NCBI GenBank assembly: GCA_027490995.1
Contig: JAIXWY010000011.1
Location: forward strand, 62,001 to 126,000
DNA length: 64,000 nucleotides
Source of the DNA: Opitutaceae bacterium
GTDB taxonomy: Bacteria > Verrucomicrobiota > Verrucomicrobiia > Opitutales > Opitutaceae
Direction: 5' to 3'
The translations under genes were made by a program, and so were the position numbers. This document shows, one piece after another, positions 8,391 through 16,624 of this stretch; position 1 is the stretch's first letter, and every line of letters begins with the position of its first letter. Under the pieces are notes generated by a model. That model was given only the letters and a program-made list of their open reading frames with translations, was not told the origin of the DNA and did no database searches.

Positions 8391-10691
8391 TCAGAAACGC
8401 CGGGTGAGGCTGACTCCGACGAGACGGGGGTCGCCGGCGACGAAGGTGGGGATCCCAAAGGCCCCGCCGGTGTTGCCGGCATCAATGATGAACTCTTCGT
8501 CGAGGGCGTTCTCGACGAAGCCCGCGATCTCCCAGCGCGTATCCGGAAGCCGGAGGGAGGCCCGGAGGTTTAGAACGCCGTAGCCCTCTTGGCTGAGCAG
8601 CCCGCCGAAGTTGGCGTTGTTGTCATCGAAGAAATGACGGGACTTATACAGCCACGCCGGGGTGAGGGCGAGGCGGCCGAGGGATCCAGCGTCGAGGCTG
8701 AGCGTGCCGCCGACCGAGAAGGTGTGGCGGGAAGTGAGGCGGAAACGAAAGCCGGCGAACTGCTGGCGGCGCCCGTTGTCATCGGTCGCGTCAAAGGTCG
8801 CGTCGGTGTATCCGTAGGTCGCGAAGATCGAGAGCGCATCCGATACGGCCCCTTGGACGCCCGCCTCCACGCCCTGCCCGGTGGCGTTGCCGGCATCGAC
8901 GGTCAGCGTGAGGGGTGGCGGCGTGGGATTGACGATCGTGCTCTGGAAATTCGAGTAGTCGTAGCGGAACGCGGAGAGGTTCCAGTTGATTCGGCCGCCG
9001 CTTAGCGCCCCCTTGAGTCCGGCCTCATAGTTCCAGACAATTTCCTCGGCCAACTCGACGGGTGCGTAGCGACCGCCCACGAAGTTGATCAGCAGCGTGT
9101 CCGGACGGCGTCCGCGGGACGCAGTCGCGAACGCGCTGAGGGTGGGGCTGATGCGGTAGCGTGCGGCGAGGCGGGCCACCCAGGAGGAGTAGTCCCGCTC
9201 GGCTTCGATCAGGCCGTTGGTGGGCGGGAACAGCGCGTTGGGGAAGTTCGCGGCGGCGATCGGGAAACCGGCCGGCGTCAACGCATTGATGACGCGGTAG
9301 CCGGAGGTGATCGACTCGGAGGTCAGGCGGAGACCGGCGGTCAATTCCAGCGACTCCGTGAGCCGGTAGGTCCCGTCGGCGAAGGCGTCCCACGCGCGAG
9401 TCGCGCCGGTCTGGATGTACTCCTCGCGGTTGTAGGGGCGGAGCGGCGCACCGGTAAGGGGATTGTTCGTCACGCCGGTGAAGGGTGAGCCGTCGGGGCC
9501 GAACACCGGCACGCCGCTGCCACGCAGAAAGAAGGCGGCGAACTGGCGCTCATCGGTGTAAAACGGCACGCGTGCGCTGCCTGACTCATCGAAGAAGCTC
9601 GCTCCGGCGAAACCGGTGAAGTTTCCGCCGGTGTCGAAGTCGAGCCGCAGTTCCTGGCTGAATTGGTCGCCCTGGTAATCCTCAGCGAATTCGAGCATGA
9701 AAAGCCGGGTGCCGTCGGCGTCGAACGACTCGAAGGAATCGAAGTCGCGCCAGCCGGTGATGCTCGTGAGCGTGAGCGCGGTGTTGAGGTCGTGGGTCAC
9801 GACTCCGGTGACGCCGAGGACGGTGCGATCGATGTAGAGACCTCGGCCCCGGTTGAGTTCCGCCGTCCCGAACGGACGGGTGTCCCCGCCCCGCGGCGCG
9901 AACGTCCCGCTCTTGAAGGAGGTGCCGGGCGGATTGTCCCGCTGGTAGTTGACGATGAAATCGGCGGTGGTGCGCTCCCGCTTCCAGCGCAGGGAGGCGC
10001 GCAGCGCGGTGGTGTCCTTGCCGTTCAGGTCCGAGCCGTCCGCGACGTTGTCGATGGAGCCGTCGCGGGAGACGGACGTGAACGCGACGCGGGCGAAGAG
10101 CTCGTTCTCGGTCACGGGGAGATTCACGTAGCCGGACGCCTCGGTTCGCCCGAGATTGCCCACGCCGACGGTCAACGCTCCCGAGCGTTCGTTGCGCGGC
10201 TTGTTCTGGATGATCGAGATCGCCCCGATCTGTGCGCCGCGCCCGAAGAGGGTGCCCTGCGGGCCCTTGAGCACCTCGACGCGCTCAAGGTCGAATAGCT
10301 CGACCACGCTGCCCCGCGAGCGACTGATCGAGACGCCGTCCTGGAAGACCGAGACGCGGGTCTCCTGCCGGGGGTCACCGCTGTCGGTCGTGACGCCCCG
10401 GACGTTGAGCCCGGGGTTGTTCGGTGACTGCTCCTGAATGAAGAGCCCCGGTACGAATGGGGCGAGATCCTTGTACGAGTTGACCCCGGCGCGACGGAGG
10501 AAGTCGCCGGAGTAGGCGTTCACCGCGATGGGTACATCTTGGATGGCCTGGACTCGCTTCTGCGAGGTGACCTCGAAGCGATCAAGCTGGATGACCTCGG
10601 GAGCAAGGGTCTTAGCGCTTGTCTGGGCGAAGAGCGGGCTGATCGATGCGAGCGTAGAAGCGAGCAGCAAAAGGCAACGGTGGCGGTGCAT
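8391..10691 (-). CDS. TonB-dependent outer membrane receptor of the phosphatase operon
   Basis: The protein is 766 residues from ATG 10691; the sequence upstream in frame lacks signal-like character, while this start gives a signal peptide ending SPLFA. A plug domain follows (VPIAVNAYSGDFLRRAG, LNVRGV, VEVLKGPQGTLFGRGAQIG), then a beta-barrel ending in RRF, the usual aromatic C-terminal residue of outer membrane proteins. The plug style is that of general TonB receptors rather than SusC (no carboxypeptidase-like domain). It is the first gene of the operon with phoD, glpQ and the purple-acid-phosphatase-like gene, which suggests uptake of a phosphate ester or a phosphate-containing compound. 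The substrate is an inference. Confidence 0.88.
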   Translation of the reverse strand: MHRHRCLLLLASTLASISPLFAQTSAKTLAPEVIQLDRFEVTSQKRVQAIQDVPIAVNAYSGDFLRRAGVNSYKDLAPFVPGLFIQEQSPNNPGLNVRGVTTDSGDPRQETRVSVFQDGVSISRSRGSVVELFDLERVEVLKGPQGTLFGRGAQIGAISIIQNKPRNERSGALTVGVGNLGRTEASGYVNLPVTENELFARVAFTSVSRDGSIDNVADGSDLNGKDTTALRASLRWKRERTTADFIVNYQRDNPPGTSFKSGTFAPRGGDTRPFGTAELNRGRGLYIDRTVLGVTGVVTHDLNTALTLTSITGWRDFDSFESFDADGTRLFMLEFAEDYQGDQFSQELRLDFDTGGNFTGFAGASFFDESGSARVPFYTDERQFAAFFLRGSGVPVFGPDGSPFTGVTNNPLTGAPLRPYNREEYIQTGATRAWDAFADGTYRLTESLELTAGLRLTSESITSGYRVINALTPAGFPIAAANFPNALFPPTNGLIEAERDYSSWVARLAARYRISPTLSAFATASRGRRPDTLLINFVGGRYAPVELAEEIVWNYEAGLKGALSGGRINWNLSAFRYDYSNFQSTIVNPTPPPLTLTVDAGNATGQGVEAGVQGAVSDALSIFATYGYTDATFDATDDNGRRQQFAGFRFRLTSRHTFSVGGTLSLDAGSLGRLALTPAWLYKSRHFFDDNNANFGGLLSQEGYGVLNLRASLRLPDTRWEIAGFVENALDEEFIIDAGNTGGAFGIPTFVAGDPRLVGVSLTRRF

Positions 10692-11137
10692 GATGGACGT
10701 AGGGTGGAGGTTTGCTCCTTGCCGATGCGCTGCGCACCGGACTGGGTCAAGCGGCTCCACGGCCTGTCACGCCGAGTTAGCGTGGCCGTCGCTCGGTAGT
10801 CACCGGAGCGATGTCGAACGGTCGGATGTCTCGCGCCCGCGAGCGAGCGTGGTCGTCCGATAGTGGGGTGCTTCAGGTGGCAGTCACACCGCCGCCGTTG
10901 GCGGTTCGCCTTGCAGCGAAGCGAAGGAAACGGATGCGCGGTCTAAGCTTGGCCCGCGACGGCGTGCCAACGCGGTGCCCATCGGGTGCCGGACGGCGAA
11001 GGACGGTGGCGGTTATCCTCGAGAGACGATGACCCGCGACCCTGCGCTCTCGGCGGATGGAAGTGAGAGGCGCCTGCATTGCGCAGCGCCGATCAAGGCC
11101 GGCGTTCACCGCACCCGATCGGTGGCGCCGATGCGAC
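10692..11137. other. 446-bp gap upstream of the phosphatase operon, no gene seen
   Basis: This stretch lies between the start of the TonB receptor gene and the end of the DegT aminotransferase gene. It should hold the promoter of the phosphatase operon. I looked for a PHO box (two direct CTGTCAT-type half sites) and did not find a convincing one. Short open frames here have no recognisable domains. Confidence 0.5.
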
Positions 11138-12394
11138 TCAGCCGAGCTCGCGGAGGATTTCTTCGCGGAGCACCCGACCGATGGCGATGACGTCGGCCTT
11201 TTTGAATAGGACGCCGATGGGGATCGCGATCAGGCGTTCGGCGAGATCGTGCGTGCGTGGAAAATCCTCGGGACGGTAGCCGGGGGCGGGCCACGCGCGG
11301 TAGTGCATGAAAGGACTGCGACCGGCGGCGTGCGTGGAGCGGTTCTTCACGTACTCGCGGGCGGTCTGGGCGTAGGTGCCGGTGTGCGGGGTGAGGGTGA
11401 CTCCGCGGGCGGCGGCGCGTTCGCGCACCGCCCGTGCCTGAGCGGCGGTTGGCATGAAGAGATAACTCTCAAACCCGATATCGCCGGCGGGGTCCGGGAT
11501 GCGCCGCCACGTGACACCGGGGAGCTCGCCCATTTCGCGGAGCAGGGCGGCGCGCAGACCCCGGACCTTGCGAACCATGGCGGGGATGCGAGGCAACTGG
11601 GCGACGGCGACAGCCGCGGTCAGCTCGCTCATGCGGAAGTTGCTACCGACAAACATCGGCTCCTTGGTCGGGGCGCGCTTGGCGTGCTCAGCGCGATATT
11701 GGCCGAGGTCGGCCATCCGGGCGGCGCGCTCGTAGAGTCGCGCCGACGATGTCAGCACCATGCCGCCCTCGCCAGTGGTCACCACCTTGCGCTGCTGGAA
11801 GCTCAGAATCGCCATGTCCGCGATCGTGCCCGCAGGACGGCCACGGTAGGTCGAACCGATGCTCTCGGCGTTGTCCTCCAGCACCCAGAGACCGTGGCGC
11901 TTCGCGGCCTTCATGATCGGGGCGAGATCGCCCGGGACACCCTGATAGTGAACAACGAGGACACCCTTGGTTCGGGGAGTGACGAGGCGGGAGATTTCCT
12001 TCGGGTCGAGATTGAGGGATTCATCGACCTCGGCGAGCACGGGCTGGGCGCCCACGCGGACGATGGCGGTGAAGCACGAAACCCAGCTCCAGACAGGCAG
12101 GATGACTTCGTCGCCCGGCCCCACGCCCAGAGCGCCTAGCGCAACCTCGAGCGCAGCGGTACCGCTGCTCGTGCCGAGGGCGTAGCGTACCCCGAACATC
12201 TTCTCGGCGAGCCTTTCCGCCTGCGAGGCGAAGCTATTCTTGATCGGTGCGTTGCCGACACCGTAGTAGCGGAAGAGCGCGCCGCTCTTCACGACCTTGG
12301 TCAGATTGCGGAGCTCGGCGGAGCCAATGAGACATTCACCGAGACCCATTGGCGGGAAGCGTCGCACGGGAGATTTGCGGGAGGAATTAGCCAT
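11138..12394 (-). CDS. DegT/DnrJ/EryC1/StrS-family PLP aminotransferase
   Basis: The protein is 418 residues, a normal length for the family. It shows GTSSGTAALEVAL, GPGDEVILPVWSWV, VHYQG, LEDNAESIG and SFQQRKVVTTGEGGM; the lysine of the last motif is the expected PLP Schiff-base residue. The family transaminates keto groups of sugars, usually nucleotide sugars, and inosose-type cyclitols. There are no nucleotide-sugar genes next to it. Instead it is the last gene of a run with an amidohydrolase and a sodium symporter under a LacI regulator, so a catabolic or modifying role on an amino sugar or aminocyclitol is possible. This is an inference. Confidence 0.85.
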   Translation of the reverse strand: MANSSRKSPVRRFPPMGLGECLIGSAELRNLTKVVKSGALFRYYGVGNAPIKNSFASQAERLAEKMFGVRYALGTSSGTAALEVALGALGVGPGDEVILPVWSWVSCFTAIVRVGAQPVLAEVDESLNLDPKEISRLVTPRTKGVLVVHYQGVPGDLAPIMKAAKRHGLWVLEDNAESIGSTYRGRPAGTIADMAILSFQQRKVVTTGEGGMVLTSSARLYERAARMADLGQYRAEHAKRAPTKEPMFVGSNFRMSELTAAVAVAQLPRIPAMVRKVRGLRAALLREMGELPGVTWRRIPDPAGDIGFESYLFMPTAAQARAVRERAAARGVTLTPHTGTYAQTAREYVKNRSTHAAGRSPFMHYRAWPAPGYRPEDFPRTHDLAERLIAIPIGVLFKKADVIAIGRVLREEILRELG

Positions 12395-12454
12395 GAGAGG
12401 AAGGAAGAAGAGAGAGCGAAGCAGCGTGTGGTAGGTGAGGATGCGAGAGATGAC

Positions 12455-13348
12455 TTAGCTGAGGCGCAGCAGCGTGCGCGCGTTGCTCCAGAGCAGTCGG
12501 GTAAGGACCGAGGCGGGCAGGTCGAGGCGGTCGATCAGCGCGAGGTGATCGCCGCCGTAGGTGTCGCGACCAAAGGTCACGCGATCTTGGAACTCGATCA
12601 GGAACCGCCGCGTGTTGGTCTCGTCGCGTTGCAACGCGATCAGTCCGGAACGTGCCGAAATGTCGGCGACCAGATTTGGTGCCCGGCGCATGAGGGACTG
12701 CAGTCGGCCCTCGCCGGTCGCGGGGCCGGACGGGTACTGCTCGCCCCGGCGGGGAGCGTCGGCGTCGAACTCGCGCCAGAAGCCGGGAGCGTGACCGATG
12801 AAGGTGGTTTCCGGGCACGCGCGAAGGGTGCGCTCGAGAACCTCGATATCGCCGCCGAACCACACTCGCTGCAGTCCTGGGGAGCCGGCGAGGAAGGGCA
12901 CGTCGAGGTGTAGCAGCACCGGCAGGCCCAGTGCTCCGGCCTCGCGGAAGAGCTCGAGCGAGCGGGGATCGTCGAGTTGCACGGCGAACTTCCACTCTCC
13001 GCAGAGCCGGAGGCCGTACATCTGGGCGGCGGACCGCAGCAGTTTGGGTGCGCCAGGCCAGAGGGGATGAGGGCAGTATCCCAGGTGGAAACGGGTGGGG
13101 TACTGGTTGCGGGCCGCGAGCAAGTCCGGCAACGGTAGACCCCGATGCGTGCCATCGGGCAGGACCTGCGTCGCGTTGAAGTACTCCGGCTCCATCGTGT
13201 GCTGCTCCAGCGGTCCGATCTGCCAAGTCATGAGCAGCGCTTCGGTGATGTGATGTGCGTCGAGATCAGCGACGAGCCCGGCGGCGTCACGTCCTCCCCA
13301 ATACACGTGTTGGTGCAGGTCGAAGATCGGTCCGGTGTAGGTCTTCAT
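12455..13348 (-). CDS. Amidohydrolase-family TIM-barrel enzyme
   Basis: The protein is 297 residues. It opens with IFDLHQHVYWGG, the HxH metal motif on strand 1 of the amidohydrolase 2 family (His11-x-His13 or nearby), continues with GLPVLLHLDVPF and FIGHAPGFW (further metal/substrate histidines), and ends with RVTFGRDTYGGDH, where an active-site Asp is expected. No signal peptide, so it is cytoplasmic. Members hydrolyse or decarboxylate small cyclic or sugar acid lactone substrates. Its ATG overlaps the stop of the symporter gene by 4 bases, so it is very likely translated with the transporter and acts on the imported substrate or a product of it. The exact reaction cannot be read from sequence. 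Confidence 0.8.
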   Translation of the reverse strand: MKTYTGPIFDLHQHVYWGGRDAAGLVADLDAHHITEALLMTWQIGPLEQHTMEPEYFNATQVLPDGTHRGLPLPDLLAARNQYPTRFHLGYCPHPLWPGAPKLLRSAAQMYGLRLCGEWKFAVQLDDPRSLELFREAGALGLPVLLHLDVPFLAGSPGLQRVWFGGDIEVLERTLRACPETTFIGHAPGFWREFDADAPRRGEQYPSGPATGEGRLQSLMRRAPNLVADISARSGLIALQRDETNTRRFLIEFQDRVTFGRDTYGGDHLALIDRLDLPASVLTRLLWSNARTLLRLS

Positions 13349-15306
13349 CGGGAGGCGAGGGGGCGGAACAGGTTAAGGACGAGGCTGGCGACGTAGCCGA
13401 CCACCAGACTGATGCCGACCGTCGTGGCCTGCATGAGGATGGGGCTGACGTGTTGAACGAGAATAAATGAGGCCACCGCGCTGACGCCGGTGCCGATCAG
13501 CACGCCTTCCCAGCGTGCGGACTTGGTGAAAAGTCCGAGCCCGTAGGCGGCGGCGAATCCGCCGCCGAGCACGGCGAAGGCCTGTAGTCCGAAGTCGAGG
13601 AGCGACTGGATGCCAAAGAGCGAAACCACGGCTCCCGAGGCGGTGGCGAGCACACCGGTGCCAAGAACCAACGCTCGATTGGAAATGCGGTCGCGGATAC
13701 CGGCGAACACCGCAAAACGGTCAAGGAAGTCGACCCGCATGAGCGTCGCCAGCGAGCTCAGCCCGCTGCTCAATGTCGACATCGACGCCGCGAGAATCGC
13801 GGCGATGAGCAGCCCACTCAGCCCGGCTGGCATTTCCCAGGCGATGAACATCGGAAACACCGCGTCGTTGGCGATTCCCGGGATGAACCGTTCCGGATGC
13901 TCGCGGTAAAACAGGAACAGCGCGGTCCCGATCGCGAAGAACGTGGTGGCGCCCGGGATCACGAGGAGCGCCATAAAAATCACGGAGCCCCGCGCATGGG
14001 CCTCATTGCGGGTGGCGAACACCCGCTGCATCAGCATCTGGTCCTTCGGCCACGTCAGAATGTTGAAGATCTCGAGGAACAGGAACGCCCAAAGCGTCGG
14101 CGCCACCAGACTCAAATCGAAGCTGAAGATCTGCGTCTTGCCCAAGGCAGAGGCCTCGCGCCACAGAGCCATCGGCTCGCCGCCGACCAGGCCCATGATC
14201 CAGACGACCGCGTAGATCGCGCCACCCAGCATGAGAAAACACTGGGCCAGGTCCGTCCAGACGACGGCGCGGAAGCCGCCGACCAAGGTGTACACCGTCG
14301 TGACGGCGCCGATTAGGAACACGCCCCAGAGTAAATCGAGCCCCAGCATCTGCTGCAGCACGAGGGCAGGAAGCGCGATCACCACGCTTTGTTTGCCGAC
14401 GAGATTGAAGATGATGGTGACACCGCTGCCGAAGATGCGGAGCGAAGGGTGGAAGCGCGTTTCGAGGTACGAATACACCGAGACCAAGTTCATCCGGCGA
14501 AGGCGGGGGATGAGCACGAACGCGGCGATCGTGGTGCCGATCAGCGTCACATAGTTGGACGCCATGTACTGCCAGTTTGAGGTGAATGCCTTGGCCGGGA
14601 TCGAGACGAAACTGATCGCGCTGGTGGCGGTGGCGTAGAGCGTGACACCGCCGACAAACCAGTTCAGCTCTCGATCGGCGAGGAAGTAGTCGGCGGTGCC
14701 GGTTCCTCGACCTTGGGAAAAGTAGAGGCCGATCCCGAGCATGGCAGCCAGATAGAGACCGACCACGGCCAGATCGAGGAAGCGGGCCCGTGGCTCCGGG
14801 GCGGTGAGGGTCTCGCGGCGCACGTTCTCCGCCGCGCTGTGGTCGCGAAGGAGGAGTGAACTGGGGCTCTCCCACACGAGGCTCGCCGTTGGGAGGGTGC
14901 GGGCGCGCACGAGCTCTGCCCAGCGATCGGTCGCCTCATTGTAGCTCAGAATCACCATGCGCGTCCCGGCGGCATCCGCGGGTGTGGCGGGCTCGGTGAT
15001 CAATCCGGCCACAACCCAAGACGATGCACTGGCCCGCATGACCACTGCGCGAGCGAGAGCCTGCGGCAGCGCGTGCGAGCGTACGGATCCGGACGCTGTC
15101 TGAACGACCAGTTGGAGCGTGTCGGTACCCTCGACTCGGGCGGACTCCACACCGAATCGCCCACTGGCTTCCGGGCGACTCAGCGCGGCGTTCCACTCGG
15201 CCACCGTCGCGACGCTCGAACGCGATTCCACCAACGCCGGGCCGGCCCGGCCGCCGGACGGAAAACTACACACCAAAGCGAGGAGCAGGCACGCGAATCG
15301 AAGCAT
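13345..15306 (-). CDS. Sodium:solute symporter with a periplasmic N-terminal domain
   Basis: The protein is 653 residues from ATG 15306. A signal peptide (about 1-22) is followed by a 150-residue soluble region before the first transport helix near residue 176. The region has MVILSYNEATDRWAEL and LPTASLVWE, which resemble single blades of a Kelch propeller. The rest is a typical SSS transporter: TATSAISFVSIPAKAF, VGGFRAVVWTDLAQ, NILTWPKDQ, and AASMSTLSSGLSS, where Na+-site serines lie. The family imports sugars, sialic acids or other organic solutes with sodium. It lies 65 bases after the LacI gene and overlaps the amidohydrolase gene by 4 bases. A candidate operator lies at 15359-15372. Confidence 0.85.
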   Translation of the reverse strand: MLRFACLLLALVCSFPSGGRAGPALVESRSSVATVAEWNAALSRPEASGRFGVESARVEGTDTLQLVVQTASGSVRSHALPQALARAVVMRASASSWVVAGLITEPATPADAAGTRMVILSYNEATDRWAELVRARTLPTASLVWESPSSLLLRDHSAAENVRRETLTAPEPRARFLDLAVVGLYLAAMLGIGLYFSQGRGTGTADYFLADRELNWFVGGVTLYATATSAISFVSIPAKAFTSNWQYMASNYVTLIGTTIAAFVLIPRLRRMNLVSVYSYLETRFHPSLRIFGSGVTIIFNLVGKQSVVIALPALVLQQMLGLDLLWGVFLIGAVTTVYTLVGGFRAVVWTDLAQCFLMLGGAIYAVVWIMGLVGGEPMALWREASALGKTQIFSFDLSLVAPTLWAFLFLEIFNILTWPKDQMLMQRVFATRNEAHARGSVIFMALLVIPGATTFFAIGTALFLFYREHPERFIPGIANDAVFPMFIAWEMPAGLSGLLIAAILAASMSTLSSGLSSLATLMRVDFLDRFAVFAGIRDRISNRALVLGTGVLATASGAVVSLFGIQSLLDFGLQAFAVLGGGFAAAYGLGLFTKSARWEGVLIGTGVSAVASFILVQHVSPILMQATTVGISLVVGYVASLVLNLFRPLASR

Positions 15307-15358
15307 GGGGTAGGGGCGGAGTGTTCCCGGCGACCTCCGGAGGGCAATAATCGCCCAA

Positions 15359-15372
15359 TTGAACCGTTTGAT
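15359..15372 (+). promoter_or_regulatory. Candidate LacI-1 operator in front of the symporter
   Basis: The motif TTGAACCGTTTGAT has a partly palindromic core (AAC-C-GTT) as in many LacI-family operators. It differs in 2 of 14 bases from the motif at 16475-16488 read on the opposite strand. It overlaps the 3' end of the LacI gene by one base and sits 53 bases upstream of the symporter ATG. Confidence 0.5.
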
Positions 15373-16433
15373 TACGCCGCGAAGGGGCGCGGCGTGGACG
15401 GGGTGGATGCCGCGAGGGCGGGGCGTAGCGTGGGACCCTCGACCCAAGCGCCTTCCAAGGTGATGGTCTTGGCGTGGGCGGGGACACCCCGCTCCGTACG
15501 TTGGATCTGAGCGACGACTGATTCGACGGCAGCGGCGCCGAGCTGACGTGGCAGTAGGTCCAGTCCGGCGGCCGGATAGGGATCTTGGGTGGTGTTGAGA
15601 TTGAAGAAGCCGATGTTTTCCGGGATCCGCAGACCCCGATCGGCGAGCCAGCCGATCGCGTCGGTGTGGTGCCCGATGATCACGTCTGGCTGATGCGCAT
15701 CGAACCAACGCAGGAACTCCTCGCGGTCAGGAGACTCAAAGACGAGCGGGGGGATCCGGTTATCCGGAGGAATCGTCAGATGAAAACCGAGGAATGCGGC
15801 GGTCCACTTGAACAGGATCCGAGCCTCGCTGGCGCGGCGGACGTAAAGTCCGATCCGGCGGTAGCCCCGCTCCCACAGCCGGTCGACCGACCGCAACAGC
15901 GAGCCGTGGTGGTCGGGACAGATCGTGTGCAGGACGGGGTGAGACAGACAGTAGTCCAAGCGCACAGCCGACAGTCGACTCCAGTCGGCCTCCGACCAGT
16001 CTTGCGATTCCTCGAATGGCATGACGACTGCTCCCTGAATCCCGCGCGTGAGCAGAACGGTGTTGAGACGCTTCAGCGAGAGACGCTTTTCCCCGACCCA
16101 GAATTGTTCCAAACGGAACCCGAGTTCTTCGGCCCGCCGCGTGGCCCCCTCTAGGATCGCGTGGTGGTAGCGGGCCCGCCGCGGATTGGCGAACTCCTCA
16201 GAATTGAGCGCTCCGATGACCCCTCGAGACACCTGCAGCTGCTGGCGGCGTAGGTCAGCCATGACCGACCCGACCAAGGGGTTAGGTCGATAACCCGCGC
16301 GACGAGCGGCTTCGAGAACCTTCACCTTTGTTTCCGGTTTGACTCTCGGACTGTCGCGCAACGCCTCTGAAACGGTGGCAGCGGAAAGGTGCAGTTCGCT
16401 GGCAAGTGACCGAATCGTCGGCGGCGGGGGCAT
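15372..16433 (-). CDS. LacI-family transcriptional regulator (locus 1)
   Basis: The protein is 353 residues from ATG 16433 (a GTG at 16442 is an alternative). The N-terminal helix-turn-helix and hinge helix are clear: TIRSLASELHLSAATVSEALRD, then AARRAGYRPNPL. The C-terminal part is a periplasmic-binding-protein-like sensor domain (GVIGALNSEEF, IQGAVVMPFEES, YRRIGLYVRRAS, DVIIGHHTDAIGWLADRGLRIPENIGFFNLN). Its effector is probably a sugar or sugar derivative. The gene is divergent from the TonB receptor at 16625 and upstream of the symporter, amidohydrolase and aminotransferase genes, all of which it probably controls. Matching candidate operators are in front of both arms. Confidence 0.9.
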   Translation of the reverse strand: MPPPPTIRSLASELHLSAATVSEALRDSPRVKPETKVKVLEAARRAGYRPNPLVGSVMADLRRQQLQVSRGVIGALNSEEFANPRRARYHHAILEGATRRAEELGFRLEQFWVGEKRLSLKRLNTVLLTRGIQGAVVMPFEESQDWSEADWSRLSAVRLDYCLSHPVLHTICPDHHGSLLRSVDRLWERGYRRIGLYVRRASEARILFKWTAAFLGFHLTIPPDNRIPPLVFESPDREEFLRWFDAHQPDVIIGHHTDAIGWLADRGLRIPENIGFFNLNTTQDPYPAAGLDLLPRQLGAAAVESVVAQIQRTERGVPAHAKTITLEGAWVEGPTLRPALAASTPSTPRPFAA

Positions 16434-16474
16434 GACGGTCACGATGCAGTGCCACGAAGGAAGCTCAAGACCCG

Positions 16475-16488
16475 ATCTAACGGTTCGA
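16475..16488 (-). promoter_or_regulatory. Candidate LacI-1 operator in front of the TonB receptor
   Basis: On the minus strand it reads TCGAACCGTTAGAT; the core TC-x-AAC-C-GTT-x-GA is symmetric except at one position pair. It matches the motif at 15359-15372 in 12 of 14 bases. It lies 42 bases from the regulator's ATG and 137 bases from the receptor's ATG, in the shared divergent region. Confidence 0.5.
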
Positions 16489-16505
16489 CACGGGCCGCAT
16501 TAGAC

Positions 16506-16585
16506 TCGCCGGGAAACGTCTCTATTCCTTGTCCGCCTGTTAACCACCCCTCCCGGTGTTGCTCCTCGGGGCAGTCGCCGGGAAA
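16506..16585 (+). repeat. Pair of 11-bp direct repeats upstream of the TonB receptor
   Basis: TCGCCGGGAAA occurs at 16506-16516 and again at 16575-16585, both followed by a variable base and G. They lie between the LacI-1 operator and the receptor's ATG at 16625. Whether they are protein binding sites is not known. Confidence 0.35.
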
Positions 16586-16624
16586 TGACGAGACTGTTCG
16601 TTCGTACGATCAAGACCTATACCC

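Noticed and set aside
10692..11137. PHO box in front of the phosphatase operon
   Set aside because: CTGTCAC at 10763-10769 is a single half-site without a properly spaced second copy.
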